Assembly (NCBI GenBank): GCA_945861765.1
Contig: CAMAWP010000006.1
Span: 1 to 62,758, forward strand
DNA: 62,758 nucleotides
DNA from: Akkermansia muciniphila
Lineage (GTDB): Bacteria; Verrucomicrobiota; Verrucomicrobiia; Limisphaerales; SIBE01
Direction: 5' to 3'
The notes under the pieces were generated by a model. That model made no database searches. It was not told where the DNA came from and saw only the letters and a program-made list of their open reading frames with translations. The position numbers and the translations under genes were made by a program. Positions 1 through 8,317 of the stretch are shown piece by piece (position 1 is the stretch's first letter; each line of letters begins with the position of its first letter).

Positions 1-34
1 CCCCTCGGTGGGCCGTCGACGGCCCACCGAGGGG
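1..34. repeat. Perfect 34-bp palindrome at left edge
   Basis: The first 17 bases are the exact reverse complement of the next 17, with no loop bases, centred on GTCGAC. It is GC-rich and no T-run follows on the + strand. It could be the stem of a terminator for a gene left of the window or a strong structural site. Nothing else is recognisable between here and the first gene at about 304. Confidence 0.7.
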
Positions 35-303
35 TCACCAAGGCGTCAATCTCCGCTTCTCATCCTTTACTCAGCGTTCTTTCTTGCTCCAATCCATCCC
101 CAAGATCTACCGTGGAAGTACGGTCCGAAACCAAATTCCTATCAATTAAACTTCGCTGTTTGTGCCGCAGCGAAGCCCATGAACGAATGGCGACGTACAG
201 ATCCCTGCTAACCACTTGGTCACCCATTAGGGCACTCGGTCAAGGTAGTCGCATCCCGTCAAATGCGTTGCGAACTCGAATCAGGGTTCTTATCTTCGCC
301 AGC

Positions 304-2706
304 ATGCCTTTTCATTCCAGGAGCGCTCGAACTCTGCATGGACTCTTGCTGGCACTCGCCGCTATTCAGGCAACCGCTGCTCCGCTGGTGACATGGCAAA
401 CGGATTCCGCTGCGTTCGTGCTCGAAGCCAGTGGGGCGTTCAGCTCCATTGCTCGCCGCACCGATGGACGCAATTACCTCGCGACAAATCAACCCGCGCC
501 TCTTTTGAGCTTGAAGGTGGACGGGACATTCCAAGCGCCGGACAGCGTGATGTGGGATTCGCCTGCGAAACAACTCACTCTGCGTTATGCCAAAGCGGGG
601 GTCACCGCTTCGATCAAAGCCGAAGCGAAGGCGAGCCACGTCACGTTGGAATTGGTCGCTGTCGAACCGGCGGGCCGTGCGAGTCTCGCGCTTTGGGGAC
701 CGTATCCCACGACAATTCACCAGACCGTCGGCGAGGTTGTGGGCGTGGCTCGCGATGGCGAGTTCGCACTCGGCTTGCAGGCGCTGAATCCAAAGACGCT
801 CGGCGGTTTCCCTGAAAATGACGAAGGCAGCGCAGACCGTCCCTATGCCGCCCGCCAGACCCCGTGGGGCAGCGTGTTGCAGGCGTATTCCATGGATCGA
901 TCCAAACCTCGCTCCATTGCCGTATGGAACAAACGCGCGCCGAACATGCCGGTGCCGGCCATTCCAGGCGAGACGGTCATCGGATCGAAGATCGCGCTCT
1001 TCGGTTGTGCGGAGAAAAACGCGCTAGAAACCATCGGCAAGATCGAAGTGGCAGAGGGATTGCCGCATCCGCTGATCGATGGCGTCTGGGCGAAGGTTTC
1101 ACCGGAGCGCGGCCGCTCGTATCTGATCGCGGATTTCTCCGAGGCCGACATCGACGAGATGCTCGGCTACGTAACGCGTGCGAACCTCATGAGCCTTTAT
1201 CATGGGAATCCGTTCAAGAGCTGGGGTCATTACGAGCCAAGCCCCAAGTTTTTTCCGAGCGGCGTCGCTGGGTTGAAGACTTGCGCCACGAAGGCCAAGG
1301 CTCAGGGCATCCGCCTCGGCGCGCATACGCTGTCGAACTTCATCAACACGCACGATCCCTACATCACGCCGGTGCCGGACCCGCGACTGGCGAGGACCGG
1401 GACGAGCGTGCTCACGGAGGAGATCGACGACAGCATGACCACGATTCCCGTGGCATCACCCGAATATTTCACCAACCGCCTCGGCAACGAGCTAAAGACC
1501 GTCGTCATCGGCGAAGAGTTAGTGCGCTACCGCTCTGTGTCCACCGAGGCACCGTGGAAGTTGCTCGACTGTGAGCGCGGGGCCTACGGAACCAAAGCGG
1601 CCGCTCACGCGAGGAGTTCCGACGCCAGCAAGCTCATGGATCATTCCTACAAGGTCTTCTTCCCGAACCTGGAATTGCAGCGCGAGATTGCGCGGAACCT
1701 TGCGCGCCGCTTCAACGAGACAGGCCTGAGTCACATGGATTTCGACGGCCACGAAGGATGCCTCGCTCCCGGTGAAGGCACCTACGGAAACGAATTGTTT
1801 GCGAAGGAGTTTTACGACCACCTGGACCACACGGTCATCAACGGCACCAGTCCGCCACTCTCGCACTTCTACTGGCACATCAACAGCTACTGCAACTGGG
1901 GCGAGCCGTGGTACGGCGGCTTCCGTGACAGCATGCAGGAATACCGAATTAACAATCAGGCCTTCTGCGAGCGCAATTTCATTCCAAAGATGCTCGGCTG
2001 GTATCTGCTCACCCCCACGACGTGTCTCTCGGATATGGAATGGATGCTGGCCCGGGCCGCCGGGTTCAACGCGGGATTCGCGCTCGCCACCAGCCCAAAC
2101 GCGCTGCGCAAGAATCCGGAGAGTGGGAAGATTCTCGATGCCATTCGCGAATGGGAAACCGCGCGCCGCAGCGGTGCGTTCACGACCGCGCAGAGCGACA
2201 TATTGCGGAACCCAAAGCGCGAGTTCCATCTGGAGCGCTTGGCAGATCGCGGCTGGGATCTGTTCCCGTTCCAGGACTCCACCGAATTCATGCACGAACC
2301 GGCGACCCGTCAGCCCGGGGAACCCACTTCAGCTCGGTGGGACGTGGCGAATCCGGACCAGCGGCAAGAACTCCAGTTCAAGCTTCGGGTGCTTGGCACC
2401 AGTGGTTCCATTACCAATCCAGTCTTCGAGATCGATCACGCCGCAAGCCTGACCGTCCCTACCGAGGTCAAAGCCGGCCAGACTTTGCTCGTGGAGCGCG
2501 ACGCCGTCGCGCGCGTTTACGACGCTAAGGGAAACCAGGTAAAGTCCGTGCTACTCACAGCGAAGCTGCCGGTCGTGCTTTCCGGCAACAATGCTGTGGC
2601 GTTCGACTGCGAGTTCCAAGGTGACACGCCGCCGAAAGTGTCAGTGACTTTCAAGACCATGGGCCAGCCTTCACGAGTGCGGTCTAGTCAACCCATTTTC
2701 CGATGA
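304..2706 (+). CDS. Exported probable TIM-barrel glycosidase-like protein, family unrecognised
   Basis: An 800-aa protein from the ATG at 304, chosen because a signal peptide follows at once (basic start, then a hydrophobic run LHGLLLALAAIQATAA ending in an AxA-type site); a GTG at 112 would add 64 residues with no signal character. The middle third has the look of a glycoside-hydrolase barrel: an acidic strand-end motif MDFDGHEG, aromatic-rich patches (HFYWHINSYCNWGEPWYGG) and a C-terminal beta-rich module. I cannot assign a CAZy family; distant relation to GH36/GH97-like barrels is a guess. The stop overlaps the next gene by ATGA, so it is probably co-transcribed with the sulfatase. No Shine-Dalgarno is visible before 304. 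Confidence 0.75.
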   Translation: MPFHSRSARTLHGLLLALAAIQATAAPLVTWQTDSAAFVLEASGAFSSIARRTDGRNYLATNQPAPLLSLKVDGTFQAPDSVMWDSPAKQLTLRYAKAGVTASIKAEAKASHVTLELVAVEPAGRASLALWGPYPTTIHQTVGEVVGVARDGEFALGLQALNPKTLGGFPENDEGSADRPYAARQTPWGSVLQAYSMDRSKPRSIAVWNKRAPNMPVPAIPGETVIGSKIALFGCAEKNALETIGKIEVAEGLPHPLIDGVWAKVSPERGRSYLIADFSEADIDEMLGYVTRANLMSLYHGNPFKSWGHYEPSPKFFPSGVAGLKTCATKAKAQGIRLGAHTLSNFINTHDPYITPVPDPRLARTGTSVLTEEIDDSMTTIPVASPEYFTNRLGNELKTVVIGEELVRYRSVSTEAPWKLLDCERGAYGTKAAAHARSSDASKLMDHSYKVFFPNLELQREIARNLARRFNETGLSHMDFDGHEGCLAPGEGTYGNELFAKEFYDHLDHTVINGTSPPLSHFYWHINSYCNWGEPWYGGFRDSMQEYRINNQAFCERNFIPKMLGWYLLTPTTCLSDMEWMLARAAGFNAGFALATSPNALRKNPESGKILDAIREWETARRSGAFTTAQSDILRNPKREFHLERLADRGWDLFPFQDSTEFMHEPATRQPGEPTSARWDVANPDQRQELQFKLRVLGTSGSITNPVFEIDHAASLTVPTEVKAGQTLLVERDAVARVYDAKGNQVKSVLLTAKLPVVLSGNNAVAFDCEFQGDTPPKVSVTFKTMGQPSRVRSSQPIFR

Positions 2707-4127
2707 AGCGCGCCATGGCCAGGACGGTCCTCTTCGCCTTCACCGCGTTTTGGGCCGGCGCACCAGTCGCCCGGGCGGCCCAGAGCCGGCCGAATATCCT
2801 TTTCGTGATCGCCGACCAGTGGCGCGCGCAGGCGTTCGGATTTGCGGGGGACCCGAACGTGAAGACGCCGCACCTCGACCGCTTCGAGCGGCAGTGCGTG
2901 AACTTCACCCAGGCCGTCGCGGGGATGCCCGTCTGCTCGCCCACCCGCGCCTCACTCCTCACCGGCCAACGCCCGCAGACTCACGGCGTGTTCATCAACG
3001 ACGTGCCCTTAAGCCCGAATGCCGTGACGCTCCCCAAGGTGCTCAAGGCGGCCGGCTATGACGCCGGGATGATTGGCAAGTGGCACGTCGATGGGCACGG
3101 CAGCCGCTCGGCCTTTATTCCGCGGGAACGCCGGCAAGGCTTCGATTACTGGAAGGCGCTCGAATGCACCCACGCTTACAACCGATCCATCTATTACGGG
3201 GACGGGCCTGAGTTGAAAATGTGGGACGGCTACGATGCCATCGCCCAGACGCGCGACGCGCAACAATACCTGCGCGACCGGGCGAGATTGGACAAGCCTT
3301 TCCTCCTCTGGCTGGCGTGGGGGCCACCGCACAACCCTTACGAAACCGCGCCGCCGCAGTATCAAGCAATGTATTCGCCGGAGAAAATCCAATTGCACCC
3401 CAACGTGCCGGAATCCGCGCGGGCGACGGCGAGGAAGGAACTGGCGGGCTACTACGCGCACTGCGCGGCCTTGGACGATTGCTTTCGCGACCTGCTGCAA
3501 ACGCTCGATGACACAGGCCTGGCCACGAACACCATCATCGTCTTCACTTCGGACCATGGCGACATGCTGTGGTCGCAGAACCAGCAGCGCAAACAGCGCC
3601 CGTGGGAGGAATCCGCTCGCATCCCGATGCTCTTTCGCGCGCCGCCCTCGCTGGCTGTTCCGCCGCGCCGCCTCGCGGCTACCATCAACACCGAGGACGT
3701 GATGCCGACGCTGCTTGGCCTGTGCGGTCTGGCGATTCCCCCGTCCGTCGAGGGCCTCGACTTCAGCAGCGCCATGCGCGGCGGCGCGGACCCATCCGGC
3801 GGCGCAACGGTGCTGCGATGCCTCTCACCCTTCGGCGAATTCACCCGCGCGCGGGGCGGGCGCGAGTATCGGGCGCTGCGCACCGCTTACCACACCTACG
3901 TCCGCACGCTCCAGGGGCCGTGGCTGCTCTACGACAACGTGGCGGACCCGTTCCAGACGAACAACCTCGCCGGTCAGTCCGCCTCCGCAGCGTTGCAAAC
4001 CAGGCTTGACGCGCTGCTGACGGACAAGCTCAAGGCGCAAAGGGACGACTTTCTCCCTGGCCCGGCATACATTCGCCAGTGGAACTACCTCGTCGATACG
4101 AATGAAACCGCCCCCTACCAGCCATAG
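2703..4127 (+). CDS. Exported type I sulfatase
   Basis: A 474-aa member of the sulfatase family (alkaline phosphatase superfamily) that would hydrolyse sulfate esters, probably on a polysaccharide, outside the cytoplasm. A signal peptide occupies about residues 1-26. The N-terminal metal site is in NILFVIADQ (about 31-39). The sulfatase signature is [13 protein letters not shown], with Cys78 as the residue converted to formylglycine by a maturase. A second metal motif, SDHGDM, lies near residue 283. Length is normal for an arylsulfatase. It overlaps the preceding gene by 4 bp (ATGA), indicating translational coupling. The true substrate cannot be read from sequence. Confidence 0.93.
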   Translation: MKRAMARTVLFAFTAFWAGAPVARAAQSRPNILFVIADQWRAQAFGFAGDPNVKTPHLDRFERQCVNFTQAVAGMPVCSPTRASLLTGQRPQTHGVFINDVPLSPNAVTLPKVLKAAGYDAGMIGKWHVDGHGSRSAFIPRERRQGFDYWKALECTHAYNRSIYYGDGPELKMWDGYDAIAQTRDAQQYLRDRARLDKPFLLWLAWGPPHNPYETAPPQYQAMYSPEKIQLHPNVPESARATARKELAGYYAHCAALDDCFRDLLQTLDDTGLATNTIIVFTSDHGDMLWSQNQQRKQRPWEESARIPMLFRAPPSLAVPPRRLAATINTEDVMPTLLGLCGLAIPPSVEGLDFSSAMRGGADPSGGATVLRCLSPFGEFTRARGGREYRALRTAYHTYVRTLQGPWLLYDNVADPFQTNNLAGQSASAALQTRLDALLTDKLKAQRDDFLPGPAYIRQWNYLVDTNETAPYQP

Positions 4128-4466
4128 CTATCCCATCGCCGCCGCGCTTTTATTCGCGTCGCTGATCTCGATGTGCGCCGCGCCGCGCCCGAATGTCGTC
4201 ATCATCCTCGCGGATGACCTCGGCTATGGCGATCTTGGTTGCTACGGTCATCCCACCATCCGCACGCCGAACCTCGACCGCACGAGCCGCCGCTGCTTTT
4301 CGATCTCAACATCGATCCCGGCGAAACGTTCAACCTCTCGACGAACCATCCGGCCGTCGTTGCCGAGCTGATGAAGGAGATCGAAGCCCATCGCGCGACC
4401 GTGACGCCAGCTCCCTCGCAGTTGGAGGAAGTTCAACCCGTGGAGAATCCGACGGTCAAACCCTGA
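4102..4466 (+). pseudogene. Internally deleted second sulfatase (N-terminus joined to C-terminus)
   Basis: The first part, from the ATG at 4102 inside the preceding sulfatase, encodes a signal peptide and a typical sulfatase start: [18 protein letters not shown] and then TPNLDR. At about 4278-4290 the sequence jumps into another frame encoding a sulfatase C-terminus: [17 protein letters not shown] followed by a helical tail ending at 4466. The cysteine signature and most of the catalytic domain, roughly 350 residues, are missing. This is a deletion relic and cannot be an active sulfatase. Its order after the intact sulfatase suggests a former tandem sulfatase pair. Confidence 0.88.
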
Positions 4467-4486
4467 AACCCCAGGATGGAGCAGCA

Positions 4487-6046
4487 ATGACAACAATCCT
4501 CACACTCCTCTCCGCCATTTTGCTGGCGTCGCCGGTCCCACTCCACGCTGCGGATCCATCACCGCAGCCTCCCAAAACGGAAACCGTTGCTGAAGACCTC
4601 GCGCTGAACTTCCACCTCATGCATCCCGGCGGTGACAGTTTGCCGGGCGATCCGAATGCGGCCATCTATCTCGATGGCGTTTATCATCTGCACTACATCC
4701 TGGCCCATCCGTGGCAGGGGAAAGGCTCCTTCTCATTCGTCCACGTGACGAGTCCCGACATGTTGCACTGGACCTGGCAGAGCACAAAGTTGCAGCCCTC
4801 ATTCACCGGGCACGGCATGTTCAGCGGCACTGGTTTTATCACGAAGGAAGGCAAACCCGCCGCCATCTATCACGGACAAGGATCAGGCAAGAACCAAATC
4901 GCCCTGGCGACGGATCGCACGCTCACCGCTTGGGAAAAGCCCTTCCCGCTCGACGTGCGAAACGCCGACGGCACCGAGGCGAAAATCAGCGATTGGGATC
5001 CCGATTGCTTCCTCATCGGAGATGTTTACTACGCCATCTCCGGCGGCGAAAAGACGCCCCTGCTGAAATCCAAGGATTTGAAAACCTGGACACACGTCGG
5101 CGACTTCCTTCGGCACAACCTTCCCGACGTGGCCTATGGTGAGGACATCTCCTGCCCGAACTTTTTCCCCATAGGCAACAAGTGGATGCTCTTGTGCATC
5201 AGCCATCCGGTCGGCTGCCGTTACTACATAGGCGATTGGGACGTGAAGGCCGAGCAGTTCGTCCCACAGACGCACGGTCGCATGAACTGGCGCAGGGAAG
5301 AGCAGAGCCTCTTTGGCACGAGGCTGTGGCGCGTGGATTTCTTCGCGCCCGAGAGCTTGCTCACCTCCGATGGCCGCCGTGTCATGTGGGCCTGGCTTGC
5401 AACCCTGGGCAAGACGGATGGCAAGATGGACAGCAGAACCATCCAGTCCCTGCCGCGTGAATTGAGCCTGCCGGCGAATGGCATGCTGCGCATGAAACCT
5501 TTGCGCGAACTCGAAACGCTGCGCTACGACCCCATCACCCTCAGCGACATCACGGTCAACGACCTCACCAAAGAAGTACTCCCGATCGCTGTCCCCGCTG
5601 GCAAAAAGATCGTCACCCTGGAGGGCGACGCCATCGAACTCCGTATCACCATCGCCCGTGATCAAGCTGAGCGAAAACTCTTTGGATTTACCTTGTTCTC
5701 CGACGGCAAGGGCGGTGGGCTGCCCATCCTATTCCGACCCGAAAACGGCACACTCCGCATCGGTGCCGCCGAGGCACCGTTCTCCGTCGCCGACCTTCCC
5801 AAAGGCGAGGAAGTGGAACTGCGCCTCTTTATCGACAAGTATCTCGTCGAAGTGTTCGTCAACAATCGTCAGGCAATGATCGCTTCATTCGAGAAATATC
5901 TGGGTAAGCCCGACCTCGCCGCCTTTTCCGTCGGTGCCCCCATCACGCTCAAAAAGGTCGAAATCTGGAAGCTCAAGTCCACAAACCAAGGCTTCCGCGA
6001 AGCGCAAAGCAAACGCAACTGGGAACCGAACACGAAGTCACTCTAA
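4487..6046 (+). CDS. Exported GH32-like beta-fructosidase-type protein
   Basis: A 519-aa protein starting at the ATG at 4487, where a signal peptide begins (TILTLLSAILLASPVPLHAA); the open frame upstream of it is the sulfatase relic. The fold is that of GH32 (five-bladed propeller plus C-terminal beta-sandwich), which cleaves fructans or sucrose. The nucleophile motif, usually NDPNG, is GDPNA with Asp55. The second motif, usually RDP, reads WDPD. The acid/base motif, usually ECP, reads GEDISCPNFF, so the glutamate is displaced. The C-terminal part contains the usual EVFVNN motif. The fold is clear, but substrate and even activity are open because of the altered motifs. It lies in the same direction as the neighbouring sulfatase and esterase genes. 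Confidence 0.82.
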   Translation: MTTILTLLSAILLASPVPLHAADPSPQPPKTETVAEDLALNFHLMHPGGDSLPGDPNAAIYLDGVYHLHYILAHPWQGKGSFSFVHVTSPDMLHWTWQSTKLQPSFTGHGMFSGTGFITKEGKPAAIYHGQGSGKNQIALATDRTLTAWEKPFPLDVRNADGTEAKISDWDPDCFLIGDVYYAISGGEKTPLLKSKDLKTWTHVGDFLRHNLPDVAYGEDISCPNFFPIGNKWMLLCISHPVGCRYYIGDWDVKAEQFVPQTHGRMNWRREEQSLFGTRLWRVDFFAPESLLTSDGRRVMWAWLATLGKTDGKMDSRTIQSLPRELSLPANGMLRMKPLRELETLRYDPITLSDITVNDLTKEVLPIAVPAGKKIVTLEGDAIELRITIARDQAERKLFGFTLFSDGKGGGLPILFRPENGTLRIGAAEAPFSVADLPKGEEVELRLFIDKYLVEVFVNNRQAMIASFEKYLGKPDLAAFSVGAPITLKKVEIWKLKSTNQGFREAQSKRNWEPNTKSL

Positions 6047-6072
6047 ACAATGACAGATTTGAAAGAGATCAC

Positions 6073-7320
6073 ATGAAGCGAATCACGACTCTTAGCCTCG
6101 CACTTGTTGCGGGTTTGTCCCTCATTCTGCCTGTCCACCCTGACGAGCCCAAGAACCACGACAAGGATGTGGTTTATGATGAGGCGAAAGTTCCTCCATA
6201 TGATCTGCCGCCGCTGCTCGTGTCGTCGGAGGGCAGACCGATCACCACGCCGGAGCAATGGTTCAACGTCCGGCGCCCTCAGATCATGGGGCTCTTTGGC
6301 AACCTGGTTTACGGAACCGTGCCGGCGCCCGAGTCACCCATCCGCACGACGTTCGAGGTGGTAAAGACTCACCTCGAATTCATGAACGGACGCGCCACGC
6401 GTAAGGACGTGCGCATCCGCTTCGAGAATGCGAAGGGTTCGGCTGAGATGCAGATCCTGGTGTTCACCCCTCACAACGAGAAACATCCGGCACCTGCGTT
6501 CATGCTGCACAGCTTTGGTGGCACGAAGGATGACAGCCATGACGCGCATCCAGATCGCCCGGGGTTTCTCCGCAACGGCCTGCCGCTAGGCGAGTTCCTC
6601 CAGCGCGGGTTCGGTTTTGTGGTGGCGCCGCAGGGCGACCTGGTTCGCCACAACGAAGTGGAGTTCCTTAAAGGCATTCACCCGCTGTTCTATCGCACCG
6701 GCCAAAGTTTCCCCAAAGCGAATGAGTGGGGTTGTATCTCTGCCGTCGCTTGGGGCGCCTCGAGGGCGATGGATTATCTCGAAACCGACCGCGACATCGA
6801 CGCGAAACGCGTTGCCCTCATGGGCCATTCCAAAATGGGGAAGGCGACGCTGTGGACGGCGGCGCAGGATCAGCGTTTCGCACTGGCCATCTCGGCGCAG
6901 TCCGGCTGCGGCGGGGCCGCGCTGTGGAAACGCAATTTTGGCGAGAACATGGAGAAGATGGTGACGCGATTCCCCTACTGGCTCTGCCGCAACGCGTGGA
7001 AATTTGTGCGCAACGAGGATGACCTGCCCGTGGACCAACACATGTTGCTTGCCTGCATTGCGCCGCGGCCGATTTATGTCCACAGCGGGGTGGAAGACAC
7101 CTGGGCGGATGCCCGCGGCGAATACCTTTCCGCCTACCACGCCAGCGAAGTGTATCGGTTGCTCGGAAAGAAAGGGCTCACAACGGAGGCCTCACCTCCG
7201 GTCGGTGAAGCAATCGTCCGGTCCGATGTTGGCTACCATAATCGTCCCGGCGGCCATTCCATCGAGATGTTCGATTGGCTCAAGTTCCTGGAGTTTGCGG
7301 AGCACCACCTGAAACGGTGA
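6073..7320 (+). CDS. Exported CE15-like glucuronoyl esterase
   Basis: A 415-aa alpha/beta hydrolase resembling carbohydrate esterase family 15, which cleaves ester bonds between glucuronic acid on xylan and lignin alcohols. A signal peptide lies in residues 1-22. The nucleophile elbow is GHSKMGK with Ser253, in place of the usual GCSRxGK. The following SGCGGAA segment is typical of the family. An acidic residue sits in HSGVEDTWAD, and the catalytic histidine is in GGHSIEMFDW (about His395). The length of about 400 aa is normal. It begins 26 nt after the GH32-like gene, probably in the same transcript, with a GAAAGAG-like ribosome site before the ATG. General acetyl-xylan-type esterase activity is the main alternative. 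Confidence 0.87.
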   Translation: MKRITTLSLALVAGLSLILPVHPDEPKNHDKDVVYDEAKVPPYDLPPLLVSSEGRPITTPEQWFNVRRPQIMGLFGNLVYGTVPAPESPIRTTFEVVKTHLEFMNGRATRKDVRIRFENAKGSAEMQILVFTPHNEKHPAPAFMLHSFGGTKDDSHDAHPDRPGFLRNGLPLGEFLQRGFGFVVAPQGDLVRHNEVEFLKGIHPLFYRTGQSFPKANEWGCISAVAWGASRAMDYLETDRDIDAKRVALMGHSKMGKATLWTAAQDQRFALAISAQSGCGGAALWKRNFGENMEKMVTRFPYWLCRNAWKFVRNEDDLPVDQHMLLACIAPRPIYVHSGVEDTWADARGEYLSAYHASEVYRLLGKKGLTTEASPPVGEAIVRSDVGYHNRPGGHSIEMFDWLKFLEFAEHHLKR

Positions 7321-7576
7321 ATCGCTGCGATCGCGAAACGAGGAAAGATTAGGGCTCCGGCACCCCGAACGATTCACACACGAACTCATCCCGACCCGCT
7401 TCGATAGCCCACGGACGGTGACATGCAGGCGTGGACGCGGCTTTACATGCGCGCCGTTGTGGGCCTCGGCGAGAACGCGGACTATTTCGCCTTGCTGGCA
7501 ATTCGTAAGAAATGGAACCCCGCTCACGTGGCCCCGGATCCGAGGACGTCCCGAACGGGTTTCAGCACGCTGACGA

Positions 7577-7690
7577 TTATTGGCGGACAAGGAACCCGGC
7601 GTTGGCCCAATCGGCAAAATCCTCGCGCGACCCGTCCCCCCCCATCCGTTGCGAAGAGACTGATCAGCTGGGCACCCCCGGGATGCGGGT
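7577..7690 (-). pseudogene. C-terminal NPCBM fragment
   Basis: On the minus strand this stretch encodes an NPCBM-type end: IPGGAQLISLFATDGG, then DGSREDFADWANAGFLVRQ and a stop at 7577-7579. It closely matches the end of the isochorismatase-NPCBM protein at 9713-11281 (DGSREDFADWANAGFVVRK). The two halves are one base out of frame at a run of eight G residues. No start or upstream domain remains. It abuts the aminotransferase fragment on the other strand at about 7670-7690. Confidence 0.75.
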
Positions 7691-8148
7691 TGCTCTACGG
7701 TCGCGAAGAGGTGCTGGACCGGCTTTGGCCGCTCTGTGTGTCTTCAGGTTGGGACAACAAGGAAAGCAACCGCTCGGCCAGGTTCATGATGATCGGCACC
7801 AACAACCGCTCGACCATCGACGGGATGATCGCAGGCGTGCGCTTTCTCAAGGAACTGGGTGAGGATGCCGTTTACGCACGGATGCACCATCTTGCCAGGC
7901 TCGTGATGAAGGAGGCGCAGCGGCGCAACTATCTGGAACTCGTCACAGCCGACGACTCGCGGTTTTTCCAGGCGATGGTTTCCATCCGCTTCAAGCCGGA
8001 CAAGCTCGACGCGCTTTGGCCCGCGCTGAAAGCGCCCAAGATCAACGTCATCGGCGGCCAGCGGCTCAGGCTGTCGCTGCACATTCACACCCGCCGTTCG
8101 GACATTGAAAAGTTCTTCGAGGTCTGTGACCGCGTGCTCGCCGGTTGA
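7670..8148 (+). pseudogene. 5'-truncated class V aminotransferase
   Basis: The reading frame ending at 8148 encodes the C-terminal third of a class V PLP-dependent aminotransferase or cysteine desulfurase-like protein: APPGCGLLYGREEVLDRLW follows the position where the PLP lysine should be, and the small C-terminal domain ends INVIGGQRLRLSLHIH. The PLP-binding lysine and the whole large domain are missing. Although the frame is open back to 7423, the sequence before about 7670 does not resemble the family. I treat it as a gene fragment without a plausible start. Confidence 0.78.
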
Positions 8149-8317
8149 CCTTGATCGGGCTTCCTCCACAAGGGGTTCGCTGTGCTTGGTGACCTTCCGC
8201 GGCCAAGGCTGTGACTTCCAACCGACTCATGTGCATGGAGACGAGGTGAAGGGTTGCTTTCTTGAAGTCGGGAATTCTGCTTGACGTAAATTTGCTCCTA
8301 CCCTCAGTTTCGACTCC

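Noticed and set aside
112-303. N-terminal extension of the first gene from GTG at 112
   Set aside because: No signal peptide or family conservation before the ATG at 304, which starts directly at a signal segment.
4193-4486. Long upstream extension of the GH32-like frame
   Set aside because: This stretch is the sulfatase relic read in another frame; the GH32 signal peptide begins at 4487.
7423-7670. Start region of the aminotransferase frame
   Set aside because: It does not resemble the family and contains the opposite-strand NPCBM fragment.
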